Assembly: GCA_025966315.1 (NCBI GenBank)
Contig: JAOPUZ010000044.1
Location: 122,082-186,081, forward strand
Reading direction: 5' to 3'
Length of the DNA stretch: 64,000 nt
Origin: Frankiales bacterium
GTDB lineage: Bacteria > Actinomycetota > Actinomycetes > Mycobacteriales > Jatrophihabitantaceae
Every line of letters starts with the position of its first letter. Within the stretch, counting starts at the first letter, position 1. The notes under the pieces are model-generated. The model saw only the letters and a program-made list of their open reading frames with translations. It ran no database searches and was not told where the DNA came from. Position numbers and translations under genes: made by a program. Below, in pieces: positions 27,345 to 35,812 of this stretch.

Positions 27345-30300
27345 TTATGGCGCCACCGTGATGGCAACAGCCAGCGGCGTTATCGACGTGGTCACGGTGA
27401 TTGTCTGCACGATGCTGGTCTTTCCGGCTTTGGCGGCCGATATCTGCCACTGCCCAGGCGGCAGATTGCTGAACAGGGCGACGCCGGTGGCGCTGCTGTT
27501 CACGGTGGCCGGAGCGCTGATCGCGGTGTCCACCGGCGTCAGGGTGACGGTCGCGCCGGCCAGATCGGCTCCACTCTGGGTGACGGTGGCCGAGACCGAG
27601 CCGGCCTTTTCGACCAGCGCCGCGGTCGCCGCTACCGCAGTGGTCGAGGACGTCACCGTGAACGGTTGCGTGGTTACCGTCCACCCTGTTCCGAAGGTGG
27701 TGCCCGGATCGGCGCGGACGCTGTAGGTCGTGCCGGGCGCCAACCAGATCGACGAGGTCGAGGCATCGCCCGGCGCGGAGGTCGCGAAGCTGGGGTCCTC
27801 GGTCACGATGGTGGTGCCGGCAAGCACTCGAAAGTCGACGGTGGACGGCGGATCTCGAGTGTCCAGCGCCAGCGACGTGACCGTGGCCAGCAGTGATACG
27901 TGCGTTTCGGTGACGGTGAGATTGACCGTCGTATCGGTGCCTACGGTCGCGGACACCGTCACCGGAAGTGGCACCGCCTCGGTCACCGCCGTACCGGAAC
28001 TGGTGACCGCACCGTAGTGCCCGGTCGGCATCGTGACCGAGATCGTCCAGGCACCGGATGGCACCTGATTGAACGTGGTGGCATAGGTCGTCCCCAAACC
28101 GGACAGGGACTGGCTGTGCTGCTCGGGGTTGGCTGCCACCGGCGCCGCGGTGAGGTTCACCAATGAACTCGACAGCGGTGATCCGTTGACCGAGTTGACG
28201 TTGACCACGACGTTGTTCTTGATGCGATCGAGGGTGAGGCTGACCGACGAGTTCTGGCCCGCACTCACGGCCACCGTGGTGCCGTCGTCGGTTACATAGC
28301 CGGCCTTGGAGAACCGCAGCAGGTAACTGCCATCCGGCACGTCGTCGAACAGGAAGAAGCCGGCCACGCCGCTCGATCCGCTGGTCGCGGTGGCCACCGT
28401 GGTCCCGTCGCCGGCGTTGAGAAGTTCGACCAGCGCACCATCCATCGCCGTCGCACCGACCCCGGTGCCGTGCTGGCCGGACACCTTTCCGGAGATGGTG
28501 TTCGTCCGAACGTCGGTCCGGACGTAGATGGTCTGCGTGCCGGACCCGATCAATGCGGTGAGCTGAACGGTCAGGTTGGCGATGTTCGGGCCGGACACGG
28601 TCAGCGAGTACGTCGTCGGAACGACGTTGTCGAACTCGTACAGGTTGCCGGCGCCGGCCGGCGGATCCAGCTCCACCGGGCCCTGGCTGCCGTCCGTCGC
28701 GGTGAGGACGAGGGTCGCGTTGGTGATGAGGTTGGCCGCGCTGACGTCGGCCGAGCTGGAAACCCCGATCTTCAGAGTCACCTTGCGCGCGGTGAGCCGA
28801 ACATCCAGCGCCGGGCTGGTGTCGGCCGCGCCGAGCGTGACGAACACGGTGGCCGGGCTGTCATAGCCACTCGAACTCGCGTCCAGAATGTAGTTGCCCG
28901 GCGGCATATCCCGGCTGCTCGTACCCACGATCCGGAACTGGCCGCCGTCACCGCTGACCGCGGTGAACGCCGCCCCCGTCGGTGCGCAGGTGATTACCGA
29001 GGTGGCCGCATCAGCGCAGGGCGTCGCCTGCAACGCCACGCCGGACAGCGGTTGATTGGTGGTACCCAGCACCGCGCGCGTGACGCCGACGATCGCGGAA
29101 CGTTTGGTCAGCGTTGCCGTGCAACTCACCGCACTGCCGGCCGGAATCGTGATCGAGGTCGCCGCGCCGCAGGTCACCGGGATCCCGGCCCCGGTCGTGC
29201 CGAAGGCGTACCCGGCCGCCTGGATCTTCACGGTGTAGCCGGTGCCCGGCGTCAACGAGTCGAAGGTGACGGAGTTGGCTCCTGGGGCGGCGATCTGAGT
29301 CACCGCGCCGCCGCCACCGGACAGCACGAACACGGCGTCCGGCACCGGGTTGTTGGCCGAGTCGACGGTGGAGATGGTCAGCCCACCAAGCTTGCCGAGG
29401 ACGAAACTGCCTATGGTGCAGGCGGTTCCGAGCGTGCATTCGAAGTCGACCGAGGCCGGCGCATAGCCGCCCAGCGTCGCGGTCAGTGAATACAAACCCG
29501 GTCGGACGACGCCGGTCTGGCCGTAGTTGGAATCCTGCCAGGTGAGGTGCGCGGTGCCGTCGCCGTTGTTGACCGCCGTGACCAGGATCGCGCCGGTGCT
29601 GCTCGGCTTGCGGGTCACCTGGATGCTGGCTTGGGCCAGGTTCACCGACGGGTCGGCCGGCGACAGGCTCAACGTCCCGCTGATCTGCTGCGCGGCAGGC
29701 TGCAGGTTGGCGCCCAGTAGTGAACTGCTGTTGATGGATTGCCCTGGCAGCGTAAGGGTTTCATAACTCGTTGCCGTCACCGTCAGATCGACCTGACCGG
29801 TGATCAGGCCCAGCTTGCCGACCGCGATATCGCTGACCGTGGAGCAGGCGCCGAGTCCGGCCGGCGGTGGTGCCCCGTCCGCCGTGACCGCGAAACAGCC
29901 CGACGCACCGGTGACGATGGTGACGCTGTCCCGGCTGCCGTTCGCGCCGACCACCCCGGTGACGGTCACGCTCGCACCGTTCAGCCCGGTCGCGGTACCG
30001 CCGAAGGTCGAAGTGACCCGACCGATGACGGCCGGGATCGGCTGGGTCAGCAGCGTGCTCACTTCCTGATCCGAGCCGACCGGCAGCGGGTTGTTGGCCG
30101 GGGTCTGCACCTGGGTCGAACCGGTTCCGGCGGTCAACCGGTAATTGCCCGGTTGCAGCCCGGTGATCCGGACCCGGCCCTGCACGCCGGTGACCCGTCC
30201 GGTGACGTTCGTCGGACCGCTCACCGAGACCGGGACGTTGGGCGCGTTGACCTGCGTCCCGGACGCGTTCGGGGCCTGCACCGCCAGCAGGATCCGACCG

Positions 30301-33233
30301 AGCCGGTGAACGGTCGGGTCGTACGCTTTCGTCTCACCGAGCCCGAGGACGATGGGGGTGCCAATGGGCGGCGGGAATTCCGGGTTCAGCGGCCGGACGT
30401 AGGCCAAATACGGGCCGTGCAGCAAACCCTTGAGGGCAAAGCTGCCTTCGGGCGGATCGCCCTGGTCGGCCGGCGGCATCGTGGCCAGCGTGCAGTGCAC
30501 CCCGGCGTCGCTGGTGCAGGTCTTGCCGTCCGCGCTCGGTGTGCAGGAAGGCACCGTGCTCGAGATCGCGGTGCCCGAGACAGCCAGCACGCAGGTGTTG
30601 TAATCCTTCTGGTGGGCATAGGTATTGCCTTGCGGGAGCGCGGCATCCGGGTCGTCGGGAAAGGCCGGGTCGGGCCCACTGGACATGCTCGCGGCGGCCG
30701 AGGTGACCAGACCGGAAATGGTCGCGGTCGGATACATCGCGACCTGCGGTGCTTCGACCGTGCCGCCCAGCGGGACTTGCACATCGACGGTGGCGTCCTC
30801 ATATCCGGGGGCCGAGATAGTGACCCGATGCAGGCCGGGCAGCAGGCCGTCCGGGGGATTGGTGCCGATCTCGGGCACCGTGTATTCGAGGTTGGGGGCG
30901 ATGCCGGTTTCGTTGAAATGGTGGGTGCCGTCCGAGCGCGCGTCGTCGACGGACACGCTGAACGTGCATTTCGTGTGGTCCGCGGCGATGATCGGATCGG
31001 GCGATTGATCGCAACTCAGCGGGCCGCCGGTTCGGGCGTCGAAGGCCCGGCCCCGGATATGCGAGTTGGCCGGCAGCACCCCGCCAGGGACCTGCTCCAG
31101 CTGCAGGGTCGCGGTCGAGATCCCGCCCGCGGTGGCCCGGACGGTGGCGTAGCTGGTGGAGTACCCGAAGAAGTCCGCGCTGAGCACGTAGGTGCCGCTG
31201 GCGACCCCATTGAAGCGGAACGAACCGGCCGGTGTCGAGACGCTCATGGTCTTGTAGGTGTTGGCCGAATTGGTCAGGACGAGCCCGACGCCGGCCTTGG
31301 GCGGCACGTCGGCGAACCTGACCGTTCCCTGCACGACCGCGCTGGACGAGGTGAGCATCGCGTTGATCGTGGCGCGAGATTGCCCTGTGGCCAGTGTGAC
31401 TTTCTGGGTCTGAGGCAGGAAACCGGTCGCCGATACCGCCACGGTGTACGTCCCGGGTACGGGCAGCGCAGGCAACGCGTAGCTACCCACCGGGCCGTTG
31501 GTCACGGTGCTCGCGGTGCGGGTGATGCTGCCATTGGTCGCGGTCACGGTCGCGCCGCCGACCCCGCTGGTGTTGCCCAGGCTGTCCACGCCCTGCACCG
31601 ACCCGACCAGCGATGCAACCCCGGCACGCAGGTTCAGGTTCACCGTCTGGGACGCGCCGGCCGCCAGCGTGACCAGCGACGACTCCAGGCTCAGGCCGTC
31701 CTTGCTGGCACTGACCAGGAACGTCCCCGGCGTCGACAAGCCGTCCACTTTCCAGGAGCCGGTGCCGCTGCCCTTCGACGCCGAGCTGGTCGAGACCGTG
31801 GTGGTGCCGTCGCTGATGGTGATGCTGGCGCCGCCGACCGCGGTCCCGCCCGGACCGCGAATGACGCCGGACATGCTGCCCTGGCCGGCGGTCATCAGTA
31901 CGGCCAGCGGTTGCGCGACGCTGGCGTCGGCGGCGTTCAGCACGTACCGCCGGGTCTGGTAACCGGGTTTGGCGAAGGTCAGCAGGTAGTAGCCGGGTGC
32001 GCTGATCCCCGCGAAGGACCAGGACCCGTCCTCAGTGGTCTGGGTCGAGCGCTGAGCCGACACGGTGGTCTCGGTGTGCAGTGACACCTGGGTCGCGGAC
32101 ACCTTGCCGATCTGGTGGATGGTGTCGGCCATCGCATGGGTCGACTCGCCTACCGGCTGGGCACCTTGTGCGGCCTCGTCGACCAGTGAGGTCGGCCGCA
32201 ACGCCACGGTCACGCCGGTTGGTGCGGTGCCGGTGACGGTTCCGTTCAGGCGCACGCCGTTGGCTGCGGAGCCACCAGCTGCTCCAGCCGCGCCGCCGCC
32301 CGCAGCCCCGCCGCCTGCACCTGAACTGGTCCCGGGCCTAGGACTGCCGGACGCGCCCGCGGTGCCGCCGGCCGAAGGATTGGCCGCGACCGCGGTGACC
32401 TGGGTGGACTGTTTACCCTTCACGGCATTGGCTAATTTCGGGATGCCGACCACGGCCAATGTTGCCCACAGGGACACCACGACGGTCGCGGCCAGCAGTT
32501 TGAGCCCGGACGATCCGAACATCGGCCGAGCTGTGATCGAGCCGTCCGCGCCGCTGGGAGCAGACAGGCCGCGAGCGGTGACCCGGAACGGGTGACGGCT
32601 GCGGTTGCCGAACAGGCGCGGCCGGGTCAGCTTGATACGACCACCGATCCGCACCGCGCCGTCCGGCGGCACGCTGATCGAGTTCCGGTTGAGCGTGACC
32701 CGGGCACCGTCGGACACATCCGCGCCGAGCTCAACCGTGGCCGCGGTGTTGCCGCTGTTGCGCAGCACGACGTGCAGGCGCTTGCCGAATACCGCGATCG
32801 AGTCGGCCGGTGTGACCTCCAGGCTTAGCCGGCTCGCCTCGTCCACGACGAGCGCGCTCTCGGCAACCGTGGCGGCGCTGGCCGCACGTCCGAACGTCGG
32901 ATCGAGGGCCGGATTGCTGGCCTGGACGGTCACTGCGAACGGGTACCGAGCCGGCAGCGTTCCGATTGGCGGCCGCAGCTCGAAGTCGACGGTGTGCGTG
33001 CCGCCGGCCGGGATCGGGCCGAGGCGCATCGGCAATGGCAGCCAGGCCGCGTCCAGACCGAGCACCGTGACGGTGAGGATTCGTGGTGTCGAGGCGGCAT
33101 TTCCGACGGTGAGTGCGACGACGACCGTATTGCCGGCCCCGGTGCGCGACACCGAGTTCAGCGCGACATTCGGCGCCGGCTCACCGTTGGAGCTGGCACC
33201 GTTGCGGCCAAAGCCGTTGGGAGGTTGGGTCAT
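27345..33233 (-). CDS. Giant membrane protein with Ig-like N-terminus and about 15-18 carboxypeptidase-regulatory-like repeats
   Basis: I start at ATG 33233 (first residues TQPPNGFGRNG), giving 1962 residues; the open frame upstream overlaps the previous gene. Residues about 20-235 hold two Ig-like beta domains, the second with the RNSGNTAATVEL signature. A single hydrophobic helix spans about 243-264 (KLLAATVVVSLWATLAVVGI). A Gly/Ala/Ser-rich linker (about 280-325) leads to some 1600 residues of repeated modules of the form GxVxG...GVxV....DGxFxFxxVPxGxYxLxFxxxGY, the carboxypeptidase-regulatory-like Ig fold. There is no signal peptide, so the N-terminal domains are probably cytoplasmic and the array external. 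It is third in a tight - strand run (4-bp gap from its paralogue). The role is unknown: adhesin, stalk or CIS-docking protein are options. Confidence 0.82.
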   Translation of the reverse strand: MTQPPNGFGRNGASSNGEPAPNVALNSVSRTGAGNTVVVALTVGNAASTPRILTVTVLGLDAAWLPLPMRLGPIPAGGTHTVDFELRPPIGTLPARYPFAVTVQASNPALDPTFGRAASAATVAESALVVDEASRLSLEVTPADSIAVFGKRLHVVLRNSGNTAATVELGADVSDGARVTLNRNSISVPPDGAVRIGGRIKLTRPRLFGNRSRHPFRVTARGLSAPSGADGSITARPMFGSSGLKLLAATVVVSLWATLAVVGIPKLANAVKGKQSTQVTAVAANPSAGGTAGASGSPRPGTSSGAGGGAAGGGAAGAAGGSAANGVRLNGTVTGTAPTGVTVALRPTSLVDEAAQGAQPVGESTHAMADTIHQIGKVSATQVSLHTETTVSAQRSTQTTEDGSWSFAGISAPGYYLLTFAKPGYQTRRYVLNAADASVAQPLAVLMTAGQGSMSGVIRGPGGTAVGGASITISDGTTTVSTSSASKGSGTGSWKVDGLSTPGTFLVSASKDGLSLESSLVTLAAGASQTVNLNLRAGVASLVGSVQGVDSLGNTSGVGGATVTATNGSITRTASTVTNGPVGSYALPALPVPGTYTVAVSATGFLPQTQKVTLATGQSRATINAMLTSSSAVVQGTVRFADVPPKAGVGLVLTNSANTYKTMSVSTPAGSFRFNGVASGTYVLSADFFGYSTSYATVRATAGGISTATLQLEQVPGGVLPANSHIRGRAFDARTGGPLSCDQSPDPIIAADHTKCTFSVSVDDARSDGTHHFNETGIAPNLEYTVPEIGTNPPDGLLPGLHRVTISAPGYEDATVDVQVPLGGTVEAPQVAMYPTATISGLVTSAAASMSSGPDPAFPDDPDAALPQGNTYAHQKDYNTCVLAVSGTAISSTVPSCTPSADGKTCTSDAGVHCTLATMPPADQGDPPEGSFALKGLLHGPYLAYVRPLNPEFPPPIGTPIVLGLGETKAYDPTVHRLGRILLAVQAPNASGTQVNAPNVPVSVSGPTNVTGRVTGVQGRVRITGLQPGNYRLTAGTGSTQVQTPANNPLPVGSDQEVSTLLTQPIPAVIGRVTSTFGGTATGLNGASVTVTGVVGANGSRDSVTIVTGASGCFAVTADGAPPPAGLGACSTVSDIAVGKLGLITGQVDLTVTATSYETLTLPGQSINSSSLLGANLQPAAQQISGTLSLSPADPSVNLAQASIQVTRKPSSTGAILVTAVNNGDGTAHLTWQDSNYGQTGVVRPGLYSLTATLGGYAPASVDFECTLGTACTIGSFVLGKLGGLTISTVDSANNPVPDAVFVLSGGGGAVTQIAAPGANSVTFDSLTPGTGYTVKIQAAGYAFGTTGAGIPVTCGAATSITIPAGSAVSCTATLTKRSAIVGVTRAVLGTTNQPLSGVALQATPCADAATSVITCAPTGAAFTAVSGDGGQFRIVGTSSRDMPPGNYILDASSSGYDSPATVFVTLGAADTSPALDVRLTARKVTLKIGVSSSADVSAANLITNATLVLTATDGSQGPVELDPPAGAGNLYEFDNVVPTTYSLTVSGPNIANLTVQLTALIGSGTQTIYVRTDVRTNTISGKVSGQHGTGVGATAMDGALVELLNAGDGTTVATATSGSSGVAGFFLFDDVPDGSYLLRFSKAGYVTDDGTTVAVSAGQNSSVSLTLDRIKNNVVVNVNSVNGSPLSSSLVNLTAAPVAANPEQHSQSLSGLGTTYATTFNQVPSGAWTISVTMPTGHYGAVTSSGTAVTEAVPLPVTVSATVGTDTTVNLTVTETHVSLLATVTSLALDTRDPPSTVDFRVLAGTTIVTEDPSFATSAPGDASTSSIWLAPGTTYSVRADPGTTFGTGWTVTTQPFTVTSSTTAVAATAALVEKAGSVSATVTQSGADLAGATVTLTPVDTAISAPATVNSSATGVALFSNLPPGQWQISAAKAGKTSIVQTITVTTSITPLAVAITVAP

Positions 33234-33237
33234 TCGG

Positions 33238-35811
33238 CTAACCCCCGGCCGGATTGGGCACGGTGACGTTGACCGGCAGCTGCTGGCTCGGTTCGATCTG
33301 CACGGTCGACGAACCCTGCGGCGCGCTCTGGTCGGTGGGCCGTGCTTCGACCACATAGCTCTGCGGCGCGTCGACATCGTCGAATGAGAAAGCTCCGCTG
33401 GAATCGGTGGTTACCGTCTTGTAGACCACGGTCGGATACTGGGTGGCCAGGTAAAGGCGGACTTCCCACCCTGGCCGCGCTTGCCCGTTGGCCGTGCGAA
33501 TCACGCCGCTGATCCGAGCCGCGGCAGCCAGCACCGGATTGAACACGTGCACATCCCCGGCAGCCAGCGTGACGATGGTCGAGGTTGGACTGGTCCCGCG
33601 CCGGTTCACGCTGAGCGTGTAAGTGCCCGGCGGTACCCCGTCGATCTCGTACTGGCCGCCGCGCGCAGTCGGCACCGAGGCACTCGTCACCGCGAAGGTC
33701 GACATTCCCGACACCAGATTGATCTGCACCTCGCCCTTGCGCTCGGTGGCCGCACCGGTGGCCGTCAGGTGCTGGGTGACGGTGCCCCGCACGACTGCGG
33801 TGGCCGATTGCATGCTCACGCTGATGCCGTCGGACGTAATACGCGCGCCCTGCGAGCCAGGGGTGATCGTGCCGAACGCGTCGAGCGAAACGGACACGGT
33901 CTGGGTGGCCAGATCTGCTCGCGAGAAGGTCACCGTGTACGTGCTCGGGATGGTCAGCCCGCTCACCGTCCAGGCGCCGACGTCACCGGTACTTCGGGTC
34001 ACGGTCTGCACCGTGAGCGCACCATCGGTGATCGTGACGGAGACGCCGGCGGCCGGGTGTCCGCCGGGCAGCACGCTCACCTGCCCGGACAGCGAGCCCG
34101 CGGATTGGCCGAGCGTGACGGCGACGCCGGTGAGTTTCTGGCCACTGGTCAGGGCCAGCGTGACCGTCTGAGAAGCGAAGCCGGTCTTGCTGACCACGAT
34201 GGTGAAGGTGGCGGGAGTGGGCAGCCTCAGCAACGTGAACGATCCCACCTGGTCCTGAGTCAGCGACACCGTGCGCACGGTGCTCTGCGCTGAGGTAGCG
34301 GTGATGGTCGCGCCACCGAGCGCGCCGTCCGGGCCGTTGATCTGGCCGCTGATCAGGCCGTCGCCCTGACGCAGTTGCAGTTGCACGCCCCGGCGGGTCT
34401 CGCCGCCGGCCACGTCCACCCGCTCGGTGTCGTTGGCGTATCCGGTCTTGGCCACCACCAGGTCATAGACGCTGGGCGACGCGACGTTGTTGATGGTGAA
34501 GGTCCCGTCGCTGCCGACTGGGACGGATTGCACGATCGCCTCAGTGGTTCCAGGCGGGGCGTTGGCCACCGGCGGGGTGCTGACAGTCGTTCGGGTCCCC
34601 GTTGTCGCAGTGCTGCCGGCGGCCGCCCCGCTGCCCGGCAATTCGAGGTAGACGGTCGAGCCGGAAACGTCATCGCCGGTGACCGTGCCGGCGATCGTGG
34701 CCGGAACGCCGCCGAGCCGGACATCCAGTCCCTGACTGTTCTGGCCGGCCTGCAGGGTGATCGTGGTGGCATCGGCGTCGGTCGCCGCCGCCGGGTACCA
34801 GACCTGCACGAAGCCCGCGCCCCGGAACCGCAGTTTGTAACTACCTTCAGCCAGGTTGCTCAGGCTGAAAGCACCCTTGGCATCGGTCGCTGTGGTGGCG
34901 ATCGGGTTGGCGACATCGGAGCTGAGAAATGCCTCGACCGCAACACCGGGTACCGCCGTGCCCGACGTGAGCAGGCGGACGCTGCCCGACAAGGACGACG
35001 TTCCGGTGGTGGCGGAGAGATTGCGGGCTTGGGCGACCTGCAGGGCCAGATCCCGGTCGGCGGCGGACTGGCCCACCAGCCGGGCCAGGGCCACCGTGAT
35101 CACGATCGCGAAAACGGTCACCGCGGCGAGCAGCCCGAGCAGCGAGATGGGCCCGCGCGAGAGCCAGGGCTTTTGCAGGAACGTGCCGGTCGCCAAAGGC
35201 TGATCGTCGGCCGTCGGCGTGGTCGGGGCCTCGGTGAGATGCACGCCAAACGGGCGGACCATCGGCGAACCGGTCAGCGGCCGTCGGGCCTTGGTCTGGA
35301 TCTCGACCACCCGATGCTCGCCCGGGGCCAGGTTGAGGACCTCGGGCGCGAACTCGAACCGGATCTTCGCCTCTGCGTCCAGGCCCGCGAACCGGCCGCG
35401 GACGGTGGTGTTGCCCTTGTTCTCGACGATCGCGCCGAAGGAAGCGCGCCGGCCGCGGTAGGCCGTGACCGGATCCAGCCGCAGGTGCAGGGCGGGTGCG
35501 GACGGCACCTGCAGCTCGATCTCCGAGATTGCCGTCTCGTGCGGCACGGTCAGCTCGCGAACCTGGATGGCCACCCGCCGGTCGCCGGCCGGAATGCCCT
35601 CGGGGACGGTCACGATCACCATGACCGTCTCGGTCGTCGCCGGGAACAGCGACAAGCGATCCGAGGCCAGCTCGACCCAACCCGGATCCGCGCCCAGCAC
35701 GCGAATCGCGTACCCGCCGATCAACTGGCCGGTGTTGGTGACCGTGATGGCGATCGGCAGCGGCCGTCCCGGTTCGACGACGCTGCTGGTGGGTGTGACC
35801 TCGACGCGCAT
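33238..35811 (-). CDS. Membrane protein with Ig-like N-terminus and carboxypeptidase-regulatory-like repeats (paralogue 2)
   Basis: ATG 35811 (RVEVTPTSSVVEPGRPLP) gives 857 residues; the 18 codons upstream overlap the neighbouring gene. Two Ig-like domains fill residues 1-200 (TNTGQLIGGYAIRVLGADPG; VENKGNTTVRGRFAGLDAEA). One transmembrane helix lies at about 221-244 (PISLLGLLAAVTVFAIVITV). The remaining 600 residues carry about six carboxypeptidase-regulatory-like modules, for example SLSGSVRLLTSGTAVPGVAV then DAKGAFSLSNLAEGSYKLRF. The layout is the same as in both neighbours, and one base separates it from the upstream gene, so the three are coexpressed and probably act together. Confidence 0.82.
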   Translation of the reverse strand: MRVEVTPTSSVVEPGRPLPIAITVTNTGQLIGGYAIRVLGADPGWVELASDRLSLFPATTETVMVIVTVPEGIPAGDRRVAIQVRELTVPHETAISEIELQVPSAPALHLRLDPVTAYRGRRASFGAIVENKGNTTVRGRFAGLDAEAKIRFEFAPEVLNLAPGEHRVVEIQTKARRPLTGSPMVRPFGVHLTEAPTTPTADDQPLATGTFLQKPWLSRGPISLLGLLAAVTVFAIVITVALARLVGQSAADRDLALQVAQARNLSATTGTSSLSGSVRLLTSGTAVPGVAVEAFLSSDVANPIATTATDAKGAFSLSNLAEGSYKLRFRGAGFVQVWYPAAATDADATTITLQAGQNSQGLDVRLGGVPATIAGTVTGDDVSGSTVYLELPGSGAAAGSTATTGTRTTVSTPPVANAPPGTTEAIVQSVPVGSDGTFTINNVASPSVYDLVVAKTGYANDTERVDVAGGETRRGVQLQLRQGDGLISGQINGPDGALGGATITATSAQSTVRTVSLTQDQVGSFTLLRLPTPATFTIVVSKTGFASQTVTLALTSGQKLTGVAVTLGQSAGSLSGQVSVLPGGHPAAGVSVTITDGALTVQTVTRSTGDVGAWTVSGLTIPSTYTVTFSRADLATQTVSVSLDAFGTITPGSQGARITSDGISVSMQSATAVVRGTVTQHLTATGAATERKGEVQINLVSGMSTFAVTSASVPTARGGQYEIDGVPPGTYTLSVNRRGTSPTSTIVTLAAGDVHVFNPVLAAAARISGVIRTANGQARPGWEVRLYLATQYPTVVYKTVTTDSSGAFSFDDVDAPQSYVVEARPTDQSAPQGSSTVQIEPSQQLPVNVTVPNPAGG

Positions 35812-35812
35812 G